Shown here: positions 16,672 to 25,097 of the stretch, piece by piece
How the letters are laid out: the number at the start of each line of letters is the position of its first letter
Position numbering within the stretch: the stretch's first letter is position 1
Assembly (NCBI GenBank): GCA_964627535.1
Contig: CAZVJW010000003.1
Coordinates: 1 to 64,000 of the forward strand
Source: UBA1447 sp964627535
GTDB lineage: Bacteria; Bacillota; Clostridia; Oscillospirales; Acutalibacteraceae
Direction of reading: 5' to 3'
DNA length: 64,000 bases
The notes under the pieces: generated by a model
What the model saw: only the letters and a program-made list of their open reading frames with translations
What the model was told of the DNA's origin: nothing
The model's database searches: none
Position numbers and translations under genes: made by a program

Positions 16672-16773
16672 TTAAGGCTCCTTTTTCAAAGGAGCTGTCA
16701 CCGTTAGGTGACTGAGGATTTTAATCACCCGTCAGGCTAACGCCTGCCACCCTCTTTGGAAAAGAGGGCTTAA
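16672..16773. repeat. Palindromic intergenic repeat, type C copy 2
   Basis: It begins TTAAGGCTCCTTTTTCAAAG and ends TTTGGAAAAGAGGGCTTAA. Internal inverted pairs are GTCACC/GGTGAC and CAGGC/GCCTG. It is the uninterrupted, oppositely oriented partner of 13797-13940, and the two flank cysD-cysN. Confidence 0.75.
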
Positions 16774-16833
16774 ATGGTCAGGAGAAAAATTCAGCCATTC
16801 AAGTTAAAACTTGAAGTTAATCAAAGCCATCAA

Positions 16834-16868
16834 AAAAATCCATCAACCGTTTTGGCTGATGGATTTTT
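16834..16868. terminator. Bidirectional terminator
   Basis: AAAAATCCATCA pairs with TGATGGATTTTT. It lies between cysN (plus) and the minus-strand oxidoreductase gene. Confidence 0.8.
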
Positions 16869-16886
16869 ATCATATAGAGGTTGCTT

Positions 16887-17939
16887 TTATATCTCGTAAA
16901 CCCTCTCGTCATCAATTCTTACCCTGCCGCCTTCCCGGACGGAAAGGTAACAGGCCAGTGTCATTCTTAAGGAATCCCTTGCCTCTTCGGCGGTGCAAAT
17001 GGAAGGGATAAGTCCGTTTAAAAAATCCGCCAAGGATTTGGCCTGATTCTTAATTCGTTCCCATTGGCCGGCCGGTAAAGGAATTTCGCTTATTCTCCAG
17101 TCCATATCGCCTTCAATGAACCATTTGAGCGCGGGCTGTCCCTCATGCGGTAATCTTGTGCCGGGGCCATCGCCGCCATAATGCTGCAAAGCGCCTTTTT
17201 CAAAATAACCCTCGGAGGTGATTTCTGCCGCCGCGCAGGCGGAGGAGAACATCATTTCAACAATCAAACCGCTGCTGTATTTAAAAATCGCTACGCCGGT
17301 ATCGTTCTTCACTTCCGGGATATGCATGGTGGACATTTCGCAGCTGACCGTTTCAGGTACGCCGAAAAGGGCGTTCAGCCAGTCAATCGCATGAGCGCTG
17401 TCGTCCGCGAAAATGTCCCGGTTCATCTTTGCATCCACATGCCACATATTCTTAAAGTCGGGATTGTTGTGCATCCCGAGGCAATGGCGGCGGCGGAAAA
17501 AATAGGTCTTACCCATCTCGCCGCTGTCAATGAGTTCCTTAATTTTGACATTCACCGGGTCAACCCGCATCTGCCAGCCGACGGTAAACGGCACTTTATT
17601 TGCTTTGACCGCGTCCACAATCAAGTCTGCTTGCGCGAGCGTTAATGCCATGGGTTTGTAAAGGATAATTTGCTTTTTTGCGTTTGCCGCTTTGACGGCA
17701 AGCTCCGCGTGATATGCCGTTTCGGATGTGATAACAACGGCGTCAATATCCGTTCTTGAAACGAGCGCTTCGGCAGACGCCGTTTCCTCAAGGCTGAGGT
17801 CAGCACAGCATTTTTTGCGGCGGGCTTCATCATGGTCCCAGCCGCAGATAAGATTGACGCCGTATTCGGGATGTTGGCGCCATTCCCCGGCGATACCGTT
17901 GATGTGCCCGTGCGCAAAGCCCAATATACCAATATTAAT
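16887..17939 (-). CDS. Gfo/Idh/MocA family oxidoreductase
   Basis: A protein of about 345-350 residues with an N-terminal NAD(P)-binding Rossmann fold and the Gfo/Idh/MocA substrate domain (HCLGMHNNPDFKNMW and DDSAHAIDWLNALFG are active-site region blocks). The Rossmann start INIGILGFAHGH lies partly upstream of the first standard start codon (TTG 17924). In frame above it there is no ATG, GTG or TTG before a stop. AAGGAG (complement of 17953-17958) lies 28 bases from that TTG but 10-13 bases from ATC/ATT codons at 17942 and 17939. A rare ATT/ATC start or a base error is likely; I place the start at ATT 17939. The substrate is unknown. Confidence 0.8.
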   Translation of the reverse strand: MNIGILGFAHGHINGIAGEWRQHPEYGVNLICGWDHDEARRKKCCADLSLEETASAEALVSRTDIDAVVITSETAYHAELAVKAANAKKQIILYKPMALTLAQADLIVDAVKANKVPFTVGWQMRVDPVNVKIKELIDSGEMGKTYFFRRRHCLGMHNNPDFKNMWHVDAKMNRDIFADDSAHAIDWLNALFGVPETVSCEMSTMHIPEVKNDTGVAIFKYSSGLIVEMMFSSACAAAEITSEGYFEKGALQHYGGDGPGTRLPHEGQPALKWFIEGDMDWRISEIPLPAGQWERIKNQAKSLADFLNGLIPSICTAEEARDSLRMTLACYLSVREGGRVRIDDERVYEI

Positions 17940-17964
17940 GATAACAAATCAACTCCTTGTTTGA

Positions 17965-19218
17965 TTACGGGAATATACCGCGGATATTTTTCGCGCAAAC
18001 CAGTCTTTTTATGGCGACCATGTATGCACCCATGCGCATGGTGGTATGATTCATTTCCGAGGCATCCGCTACTTCATCGAACGCCTTGACCATGATTTTT
18101 TTAAGTGAACTGTTTACCTGGTCAATGTCCCACATAAAGCTTTCAAGGTTCTGCACCCATTCAAAGTAAGAAACAACAACCCCGCCGGCGTTTGCCAGAA
18201 TATCGGGAACAACAACGATGCCTTTTTTATTGAATATTTCGTCCGCTTCTATGCTGGTAGGGCCGTTTGCCCCCTCAATAATGATCCCGGCTTTAACATT
18301 TTCCGCATTTGCCGCGGTAAGCTGGTTTTCCATAGCGGCAGGAATCAAAATGTCGCATGTTGTGGTGAGGATATCATCTTTTGCCAGTTTAACAACACCG
18401 GGAGCTTCATAGCTGCCGAGCGAACCGCCGTTTTTCATATATTCCAGAACAGCAGGGATATTCAGACCGCCGTCGGCGCGGATGCCCCCGGTAATATCAG
18501 ACACGGCGACAATTCTGAAACCTTCATCATAAAGCAGCCGGGCAGCGGTACCGCCGACATTGCCCATCCCCTGAATGGCTACGGTAAGATTTTTCGGTTC
18601 AAGCCCCCTGTGTTTTATCAGTTCCTGCGTTATAAGCAGAACACCGCGGCCTGTTGCCTCCGGCCTGCCGAGAGAACCGCCGATTTCAATCGGTTTGCCT
18701 GTTACCACGCCGGGCACGGCATATCCCTTCATCATGCTGTATGTGTCCATGATCCATCCCATAATTTCGGGATTGGTATTGACATCCGGCGCCGGAATAT
18801 CGCGCTCCGGCCCGATAATCGGCATAATGGAAGAGATGTACCTGCGGGTAAGGTGTTTCAGCTCGTTTTTTGAAAGCTTGGAGGGATCAACCTTAACGCC
18901 GCCTTTTGCGCCGCCATAGGGGATGTTCACTACCGCGCACTTTAAAGACATCCAGGCGGCAAGCGCTTTTACTTCATCCATATCAACATCCTGATGGTAG
19001 CGGATACCGCCTTTACAGGGACCGCGCAAACTTGAATGCTGAACACGGAAACCTTCAAAGACTTGGAGACTTCCGTCGTCCATTTCAACGGGAATGGATA
19101 CCTGCAGGATGCGTTCCGGGTATTTCAATGTTTCATAATCACTCTGCTTGAGACCGAGCATAGCAGCTGCATTTTCAAGAACCGACAGCATATTTTCGTA
19201 AGGATTGTAAACGGCCAT
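17965..19218 (-). CDS. gdhA: Glutamate dehydrogenase
   Basis: A 417-residue Glu/Leu/Phe/Val dehydrogenase that interconverts glutamate and 2-oxoglutarate plus ammonium. Family blocks are GPCKGGIRYHQDVD (residues 67-80), catalytic-Lys segment PYGGAKGG (100-107, K105), PAPDVNTN and the nucleotide-binding GMGNVGGTAARLLYDEG. The length is typical of the hexameric bacterial/archaeal type. GGAGGCG precedes the ATG at 19218. The downstream oxidoreductase gene starts about 25 bases after its stop and may be cotranscribed. It is the catabolic or high-ammonium counterpart to the GS/GOGAT genes at 47-61 kb. Confidence 0.93.
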   Translation of the reverse strand: MAVYNPYENMLSVLENAAAMLGLKQSDYETLKYPERILQVSIPVEMDDGSLQVFEGFRVQHSSLRGPCKGGIRYHQDVDMDEVKALAAWMSLKCAVVNIPYGGAKGGVKVDPSKLSKNELKHLTRRYISSIMPIIGPERDIPAPDVNTNPEIMGWIMDTYSMMKGYAVPGVVTGKPIEIGGSLGRPEATGRGVLLITQELIKHRGLEPKNLTVAIQGMGNVGGTAARLLYDEGFRIVAVSDITGGIRADGGLNIPAVLEYMKNGGSLGSYEAPGVVKLAKDDILTTTCDILIPAAMENQLTAANAENVKAGIIIEGANGPTSIEADEIFNKKGIVVVPDILANAGGVVVSYFEWVQNLESFMWDIDQVNSSLKKIMVKAFDEVADASEMNHTTMRMGAYMVAIKRLVCAKNIRGIFP

Positions 19219-19342
19219 TATTACGCCTCCGTTACTTTATATTTTGAACTTATTACCAATTTTACTTTAATCCAAGAATCATCAAAATGCAACAATAATT
19301 CCGAAATATATTTAATTCCTGTAAAATACAAGCGATATTACA

Positions 19343-20017
19343 CTATTTAGTTTTAATAAGCGTATAGCGCTCCGCTTTCAGTTCCCTTACAAGACCGGTT
19401 ATGTCCTCTATATCATTTTCGAAAATCACACCGCCGCGGGCTAAGTGGTTAATCGAATGAAAATCCGAGCCGGAAATTTTTTTCATCTTGAATTTATCCG
19501 CCCAGAGTTCAGCAATATTGTTTCTGTCTTCGCTTGTGCCGCCGTTGTAAACTTCAACGCCGTAAAGCTTTCTCGGGTCCGTTACAGACATGTCGTTTCT
19601 GAACGGATGCGCCTGGTAGACAATAGCGCCTTCGGGCAGTATTTTCAGGAAGCTGTCAAGCTTCAGTGTGTTCAGCAACGGTGAATTGTATAAAAAGGCT
19701 TCGTCAATACCGTAAACGAGGTAATCGTTGATGGTGCCGTCAAAACGAAGTTCGATGCCCATCAATACGGTCATTCCGATTTCATCACCTGCAGCTTTGG
19801 CATTCTTATAACCTTTCAGATAGTAATCGATAATGCCGCTGTGACCGCAGCCGGCAAGCTCCTCCTTGTACCACTCGAGTGACAAATCAAAAAAATGGTT
19901 GGTAATCACAATGCCGTTGTAGCAGGCCCCCTTGTAAGCCTTTACAATGTCGGCCGCGTCCATGTTGACGCAAATATCATTTTCCCGCGTATGCGTATGA
20001 AGCTCGAATTTCATCAT
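19343..20017 (-). CDS. PHP domain metal-dependent phosphoesterase-like protein
   Basis: A 224-residue PHP-domain protein. Metal-binding motifs visible are HTHTREND (residues 7-14), NHFF near 40, AHPFRND near 137 and GSDFHSINH near 192. These match the PHP superfamily, whose small stand-alone members hydrolyse phosphoesters such as histidinol phosphate or nucleotides. No helicase or polymerase domain is attached. It is transcribed alone, upstream of gdhA and in the same direction, and separated by about 120 bases. Confidence 0.8.
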   Translation of the reverse strand: MMKFELHTHTRENDICVNMDAADIVKAYKGACYNGIVITNHFFDLSLEWYKEELAGCGHSGIIDYYLKGYKNAKAAGDEIGMTVLMGIELRFDGTINDYLVYGIDEAFLYNSPLLNTLKLDSFLKILPEGAIVYQAHPFRNDMSVTDPRKLYGVEVYNGGTSEDRNNIAELWADKFKMKKISGSDFHSINHLARGGVIFENDIEDITGLVRELKAERYTLIKTK

Positions 20018-20153
20018 CGTTCAGATTCCTTTCCAAATGCAGCTTATCGGACTAATCATACATCAATAACGTCTGCCAGACAATACAAAAATGCACGATA
20101 TCACAAGACATAGTGCTAAGTTATATAATCGGCAACATATCTTGCTAAAAGTG

Positions 20154-20182
20154 TTGATTATAAAGAATGCGTGTGATAGTAT
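20154..20182 (+). promoter_or_regulatory. Promoter of the TIM-barrel/AlkP/Gfo cluster
   Basis: TTGATT (20154-20159) and TAGTAT (20177-20182) are spaced by 17 bases, about 50 bases before the first gene. Confidence 0.5.
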
Positions 20183-20233
20183 ATTGTCGAACAAATTCCT
20201 GCGGCTTTTCCGCAGACGAAAGGAATTCTGAAA

Positions 20234-21031
20234 ATGATAAAATTAGGAGTCAACAGCGTTCTGTTTAAACCTTTCAGTTTCCGCGAGGCCGCCGAGGCGA
20301 TTAAAATCTGCGGCTATGACGGAGTTGAAATTTCGGCTATCGAGGGCATGTGCGAGCATCTTAATCTCGGTAAATGGAAAATGCAAAAATCAGAACTTTT
20401 ATCCATCATAGAAGCATATGATTTGGCTTTTCTTTCAACGGAAGTTGCCTCGCGTGACCGCAGCCGCCTGCTGATCGCTTTCGAAGCCTGTGCGGAACTC
20501 GGCATACCGGTGGCGAATATCGGCTCGGGCGGAGCATCGGGTGATGAAGAGACCTTTAAGGAAGCGATGGAAATCATTGCCGTCCTTGCCGCGGATGCCG
20601 AAAGCTTCGGCGTAACCCTTTGCGTCAAAGCCCATGTCGGCGCGGCTGTTTATAACACCGAAACCACCCTGCGCATGGTCGAAACAATCAAGTCAAAAGG
20701 ATTGGGCGTTGATATGGATCCAAGCCATATCCACAGAGCGGGCGAAAATCCGGCCGTCGAGCTGCCCAAGGTCATATCAGCGATGAAACACATCCATATC
20801 CGCGACTGCCTGGGGATGGGACCCAGCCCGGGCGAACCGATGCTTCAGGCATGCGGCCGCGGCGACATTGACCTTTTCGGGTATTTTCAAGCGATGGCTG
20901 ACGCGAACTATGACGGCCCCGTTTGCCTTGAGGTTATCGGGTCCAACCAAACTATGCCCGGAGCTTGCGCGATTGCCGCGGAAAGCTACGGTTATATGAA
21001 CGCCATTCTTAAAAAAATCGGCGCGAGATAA
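20234..21031 (+). CDS. Sugar phosphate isomerase/epimerase (xylose isomerase-like TIM barrel)
   Basis: A 265-residue AP endonuclease family 2/xylose isomerase-like TIM barrel. Typical blocks are YDGVEISAIEGM, VCVKAHVGAAVYN, GLGVDMDPSHIHRAGENP, HIHIRDCLG and GPVCLEVIGSN, with His, Asp and Glu residues that bind the metal. Such enzymes epimerise or isomerise keto-sugars or inosose. ATG 20234 follows AAAGGAAT. It heads a four-gene same-strand cluster with an AlkP-superfamily hydrolase and two Gfo/Idh/MocA proteins. A shared sugar or cyclitol substrate is likely. Confidence 0.85.
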   Translation: MIKLGVNSVLFKPFSFREAAEAIKICGYDGVEISAIEGMCEHLNLGKWKMQKSELLSIIEAYDLAFLSTEVASRDRSRLLIAFEACAELGIPVANIGSGGASGDEETFKEAMEIIAVLAADAESFGVTLCVKAHVGAAVYNTETTLRMVETIKSKGLGVDMDPSHIHRAGENPAVELPKVISAMKHIHIRDCLGMGPSPGEPMLQACGRGDIDLFGYFQAMADANYDGPVCLEVIGSNQTMPGACAIAAESYGYMNAILKKIGAR

Positions 21032-21079
21032 AATAAATGCAGGCGGGTGCTTACTCCCGCCGATGAAAGGAGCATAAAC

Positions 21080-22459
21080 ATGGCAAAGAAACCAAATATT
21101 CTGCTGTTCGGTATCGACAGCCTGCGCAGCGACCATATGAGCCTTTACGGTTATGACCGCCTTACTACGCCGCACATCGACAAATACATTAACGAGGGCG
21201 GCATCATGTTTGAAAACATGTTCAGTCCCTCTGTCCCCACCACCCCGGGCTATGCTTCCATGATGACGGGCTTCGACTGCTTCGGCACCGACTGCGTGGC
21301 GCTGCGCCATAAGGGCAACTTGATTGACTCGATTAAAACACTGCCCGAGGTGCTCGGCGAAAACGGCTATACAACCACCTGTATCGGCTTTCAGGGCAAT
21401 GCCGGTTCACGCGGATTTGAAAAATATATCAAGTACGAGGATTGGTCACCTGACAAGGCCGAAAGCATGAACGCCGCTGCTATTCCGGAACTGAAAAGGC
21501 TCGCGAAGCAAAAGAAACCCTGGATGCTTTTTATGCGGCATATGGACCCGCATTCCCCGTATTACACAAAGAAACCGTTTGACCGCCTTTTCTACGCGGG
21601 CGACGAGTTTGATAAAAACAATAAATCCATGAATCCGGTTTATGAATTCAAACCTTTCCGCGATTATTTCCTGACCTGGTTCCCGGAAGGCTGCACGGAC
21701 GCCGAATATATCGTGGCGCAGTATGACAGCAGCGTCGCCTATATGGACATGTGCATCAACCAGATTCTTGAAACACTCCGCCTCACGGGCGTTGAAGACG
21801 ATACAATTGTTGTTTTCACATCCGACCATGGTGAGACGCTTTACGACCATGACTGCTACTATGACCATCACTCGTTATATGACAATGTTCTGAATGTTCC
21901 GCTTGCTATCCGTTACAGCAAATTCCCATTTGTGGGCCGCGCAGCGGATATCTGCCAGCTGAAAGATTTTATGCCAACAGTCCTTTCGCTTTGTGAAATC
22001 AATTCCGGCATCAAATTTGACGGGCGCGACCTGACCAAGGCATTTACAGATGAAGGTATCCCGCAGGAAAGCGAGTTTTACATTACGGAAGCCACCTGGA
22101 TGCGCAAACACGGCTGGAGAACACCGGAATGGAAGCTGATGATTGCCCTTGAACCGGATTTCCACTTTAAACCCCCCGTAGAGCTTTACAACCTGATTGA
22201 TGACCCGAAAGAGTACAATAACCTGGCGGACAAAGAACCGGAGGTTGTCAAGTTCCTGACGGCGCGCATGAAGGCGCATATCAAAAAGCGCGAAGCCGAA
22301 ACGGGCAGAAAGAACCCGATGTTCACCAACCTTGATTGGAACGGTTTCGGCCGTCCGTTCAAATCCTCGGAAGAGGCATATAATACCCTGCATATCGGGG
22401 ACCCCGAAGCGGCAAAAAGGCTGCAGGCTAAGCTCGCCGAAATGGGCGTTACAGACTAA
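21080..22459 (+). CDS. Sulfatase-like alkaline phosphatase superfamily hydrolase, Thr-type active site
   Basis: A 459-residue protein with the sulfatase fold. Metal ligands are GIDSLRSDH (residues 11-19) and FTSDHGETLYDHD. The nucleophile segment TTPGYASMMTG (54-64) has Thr where sulfatases carry the Cys/Ser that becomes formylglycine, and Tyr where they have the conserved Arg. A true sulfatase is therefore unlikely, and a phosphoester hydrolase or transferase with a Thr nucleophile fits better. ATG 21080 is supported by AAAGGAG. No signal peptide is seen, so it acts in the cytoplasm. It lies between a TIM-barrel isomerase gene and two Gfo/Idh/MocA genes. Confidence 0.85.
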   Translation: MAKKPNILLFGIDSLRSDHMSLYGYDRLTTPHIDKYINEGGIMFENMFSPSVPTTPGYASMMTGFDCFGTDCVALRHKGNLIDSIKTLPEVLGENGYTTTCIGFQGNAGSRGFEKYIKYEDWSPDKAESMNAAAIPELKRLAKQKKPWMLFMRHMDPHSPYYTKKPFDRLFYAGDEFDKNNKSMNPVYEFKPFRDYFLTWFPEGCTDAEYIVAQYDSSVAYMDMCINQILETLRLTGVEDDTIVVFTSDHGETLYDHDCYYDHHSLYDNVLNVPLAIRYSKFPFVGRAADICQLKDFMPTVLSLCEINSGIKFDGRDLTKAFTDEGIPQESEFYITEATWMRKHGWRTPEWKLMIALEPDFHFKPPVELYNLIDDPKEYNNLADKEPEVVKFLTARMKAHIKKREAETGRKNPMFTNLDWNGFGRPFKSSEEAYNTLHIGDPEAAKRLQAKLAEMGVTD

Positions 22460-22482
22460 AACAACAGAAATCAGGTATAACA

Positions 22483-23493
22483 ATGCAAAGAGCCTGCGTT
22501 ATCGGCATGGGCCCAATCGGCAACAACCATGCCAGAGCATATAAACAATGCGATAAAGCCGAGCTAACCGGCGTATGCGATATCAGGGAAGACCGTGCGA
22601 AAGCTGCGGGTGAAAAATACGGCGTACCGTACTTTCTCTCCTCAGCTGAAATGCTGGCGTCGCTGAAGCCGGATATCTGCAGCATCGCAACGGGCGGGTA
22701 TGAATATTCAAGCGATCATTACGAACCCACAATCGAAGCGCTGGAAGCGGGCTGCCATGTGTTGGGCGAAAAACCGATTTCAAATGATTTAAAGCTGGCC
22801 AAGGAAATGGTTGATACCGCTAAAAGGCTTAACAGATGTTACGGCATTGACCTGAACCACCGTTTTACCCCGGCTGCGCGCCAAGCGAAACAATGGCAGG
22901 ATGACGGCAGAATCGGCGAACTCCTTTTCTGCAATATGGCGCTTTGGATAGGAAAGTACAGCTCGATTGATTCGCTTTATTACCACTTGAAGTGCCTTAA
23001 CCCGCACAGTGTTAACATCATGCAGTATTTTTGCGGCCCGGTGAAAGAGGTATCCTGCTTTGCGATGAAGGCCAGCGGCCGGGATGTTTATTCGACCGCT
23101 TCCATTAATATGCGCTTTGAGTGCGGAGCCGTCGGGCACCTCACAAGTTCCTATGACATCAAACGCGGGCATCCGATGGAGCGCTGCGAGGTCGCGGGGG
23201 CTGACGGACGGTTTGTTTTTGAAGATATGTGGCGGGAGGCTGTTCTTTATCCTGCCGATTCATGGGTGAAAGAGGTCTATACAAATCCGGTGTTCGGCGG
23301 TTTTGAAGGGTTTTACGACACCTTCCGCGACCGGATACACAGTTTTGTCCGTCAGGTTGACGAGCATGTAAAACCTGAGGATATTGACGGCAGCGGAGTC
23401 GAAGGTCTTGAAGCTTCGCGCGTGATTCACGCCGCAATCCGTTCCATCGAAGAAAACGGCGCGGTCATAGAAGTAGCATCCATTATTAAATAA
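22483..23493 (+). CDS. Gfo/Idh/MocA family oxidoreductase
   Basis: A 336-residue dehydrogenase. The Rossmann motif VIGMGPIGNNHARAY is at residues 6-20, the conserved GEKPISND near 105, and the substrate-domain block LNPHSVNIMQYF near 178 holds the His expected for catalysis. It is 23 bases downstream of the AlkP-superfamily gene and 32 bases upstream of a second member of the same family. The two are similar to each other (VIGMGxIGNxHA, ATGGYEYSS/TTGGLENGS, EKPISN) and may act on successive intermediates. Confidence 0.87.
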   Translation: MQRACVIGMGPIGNNHARAYKQCDKAELTGVCDIREDRAKAAGEKYGVPYFLSSAEMLASLKPDICSIATGGYEYSSDHYEPTIEALEAGCHVLGEKPISNDLKLAKEMVDTAKRLNRCYGIDLNHRFTPAARQAKQWQDDGRIGELLFCNMALWIGKYSSIDSLYYHLKCLNPHSVNIMQYFCGPVKEVSCFAMKASGRDVYSTASINMRFECGAVGHLTSSYDIKRGHPMERCEVAGADGRFVFEDMWREAVLYPADSWVKEVYTNPVFGGFEGFYDTFRDRIHSFVRQVDEHVKPEDIDGSGVEGLEASRVIHAAIRSIEENGAVIEVASIIK

Positions 23494-23525
23494 ACGATAG
23501 CTCGTTAATCGAAAGGAATGATATT

Positions 23526-24614
23526 ATGGGAAATTCACCTTTAAAAGTTGCAGTAATCGGTATGGGCGGCATCGGAAACACGCACGCCGGCTGCCATCAG
23601 GAAGACGCGCTTTCGGAACTTGTCTGTGTGTGCGACCTGCGCAAGGATAAAGCCGATGAGGCTGCCGAGAGATTTGATGTTCCGGCGTTTTACAGCCTTA
23701 AGGAAGTGCTCAACGCCCACCCGGAGCTCGACATTATCGATGTAACCACCGGAGGACTGGAAAACGGCTCCTGGCATTACGAACCTGTTATGCAGGCGCT
23801 TGACGCCGGTAAGCATGTGCTGACCGAAAAGCCGATTTCAAACAACATTACCGAAGCCCGCGAAATGGTTCGATTTGCGACGGAGAAAAAGCTTTATCTC
23901 GGCTGCAATCTCAACCACTTCTTTTCCGGGCCGGCTGATAAGGCAAGAGAATTAATAGCGAAAGACAAAATCGGCGAGCAGGTATATGCCATGACAAAGG
24001 TTGGCTTTAACGGCAGCTCCGTCAACCCGTCAATGGTCGACAGGGATTCCCGCTGGCAAATGCCCTATTCCCATGCAAAAGCCTTCCTCACGCATCCTTT
24101 CTCCGTCATGCGCCATTTCGGCGGCAATGTCACGCATATCCAGGCTTTTATGGATAAACCAGGCGCGCGCAGGCAATCCTCCGACCTGATGCTTTCCATT
24201 CAGAGCATCCATATGAAGTTTGAGAACGGCTGCGTAGGGTATCTCATTTCGCAGCGCGGCGACGCCCATTTCGGCCTCGGCGGCTGGTGGAGCTATGAGC
24301 TTGCCGGCACAAAAGGTACCTTCTGCATCGAAAACTGCGTTGAAAAGCTTACCTATTGGGAAAAAGACAAGAAACCCAAAGTTTTTAAAACAGGCGTGAC
24401 CGACTTCGGCGCGACCTTCCCGCTTAGAATCCATGCCTTCCTCGAAGACGTGACGAACGGCGTGCCGAGAGAACATCTCCGCGCAAACGGCCGCGACGCG
24501 CTGGCGACGATGGAATACATTTTTGCCGCAATTGATTCTTATGAATCCGGCGGCCAAATAGTCAGGCCGAACGCGCTGCCCGCTATCCATGGCGATGTCA
24601 GCATTATTCACTGA
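23526..24614 (+). CDS. Gfo/Idh/MocA family oxidoreductase
   Basis: A 362-residue dehydrogenase with VIGMGGIGNTHAGCH at residues 10-24, LTEKPISNN near 104 and a long C-terminal domain (LTHPFSVMRHFGGN; GGWWSYELAGTKGTF). It is a paralogue of the preceding gene and the last of the cluster that starts at 20234. GAAAGGAATG precedes the ATG. A hairpin at 24668-24703 probably ends the transcript. NAD(P)-dependent oxidation of a sugar or cyclitol is likely; the substrate is unknown. Confidence 0.87.
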   Translation: MGNSPLKVAVIGMGGIGNTHAGCHQEDALSELVCVCDLRKDKADEAAERFDVPAFYSLKEVLNAHPELDIIDVTTGGLENGSWHYEPVMQALDAGKHVLTEKPISNNITEAREMVRFATEKKLYLGCNLNHFFSGPADKARELIAKDKIGEQVYAMTKVGFNGSSVNPSMVDRDSRWQMPYSHAKAFLTHPFSVMRHFGGNVTHIQAFMDKPGARRQSSDLMLSIQSIHMKFENGCVGYLISQRGDAHFGLGGWWSYELAGTKGTFCIENCVEKLTYWEKDKKPKVFKTGVTDFGATFPLRIHAFLEDVTNGVPREHLRANGRDALATMEYIFAAIDSYESGGQIVRPNALPAIHGDVSIIH

Positions 24615-24667
24615 TGTTTTGCTTATTGATGCGCCGAAATCATTGTTAAGTTTATAAAATCAAAGGA

Positions 24668-24703
24668 CCAACCCGTCATACCTTTCAGGATATGGCGGGT
24701 TGG
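24668..24703 (+). terminator. Terminator after the Gfo/Idh/MocA pair
   Basis: CCAACCCGTCATA pairs with TATGGCGGGTTGG (one mismatch). The following T-run is weak. Confidence 0.6.
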
Positions 24704-24728
24704 CTGCTTAAACAGCCGATGTTCTTTC

Positions 24729-24757
24729 TTGTCATATACTCAAGGGTGTGGTAATAT
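24729..24757 (+). promoter_or_regulatory. Possible promoter of the UroD-containing cluster
   Basis: TTGTCA (24729-24734) and TAATAT (24752-24757) are spaced by 17 bases. Two palindromic elements lie between it and the first gene at 25098, so another start may be used. Confidence 0.4.
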
Positions 24758-24764
24758 ATTATTT

Positions 24765-24922
24765 ATACTAACCACCGATAAAACGCATTGAATCTTTACG
24801 GTCTTTTTTGCGCCGTACTGCGTTGTCCTCCTTGCCTTGTGACAGCAAAGCATCGTCGTCCGCCTTGTGCAGCACAAAAAATCATCGCAAATCTAACATC
24901 GCTTTTCATCGCCGATTAGTAT
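24765..24922. repeat. MITE-like element, type B, 158 bp
   Basis: The ends are ATACTAACC (24765-24773) and GATTAGTAT (24914-24922). The imperfect inversion continues inward for about 26 bases. The interior, containing TTGCGCCGTACTGCGTTGTC and CCGCCTTGTGCAGCACAAAA, is almost identical to 56887-57044, which has exactly the same length. Confidence 0.85.
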
Positions 24923-24948
24923 AAGCTTCTTTACAAAGAAGGCGGTTC

Positions 24949-25027
24949 ATACTAATCACACGTAAAAACCTAATAAATCGAAGCTTTTGCTTGATTCTTT
25001 TAGGGGTTTTTAATCGTGAATTAGTAT
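24949..25027. repeat. MITE-like element, type A, 79 bp
   Basis: The ends are ATACTAATC (24949-24957) and AATTAGTAT (25019-25027). The core AATCGAAGCTTTTGCTTGAT is itself palindromic and recurs in the elements at 9927 and 28993. Confidence 0.7.
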
Positions 25028-25097
25028 CATATGATAATCAGGAAAATGATGATAAAAATGTGTCATATAACCGGCAGATATTAATGGAGGGCTTTCT

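Noticed and set aside
21080..22459. Calling this gene an arylsulfatase, which would pair neatly with the sulfation module
   Set aside because: The nucleophile position is Thr and the conserved Arg is Tyr, so formylglycine chemistry is not expected.
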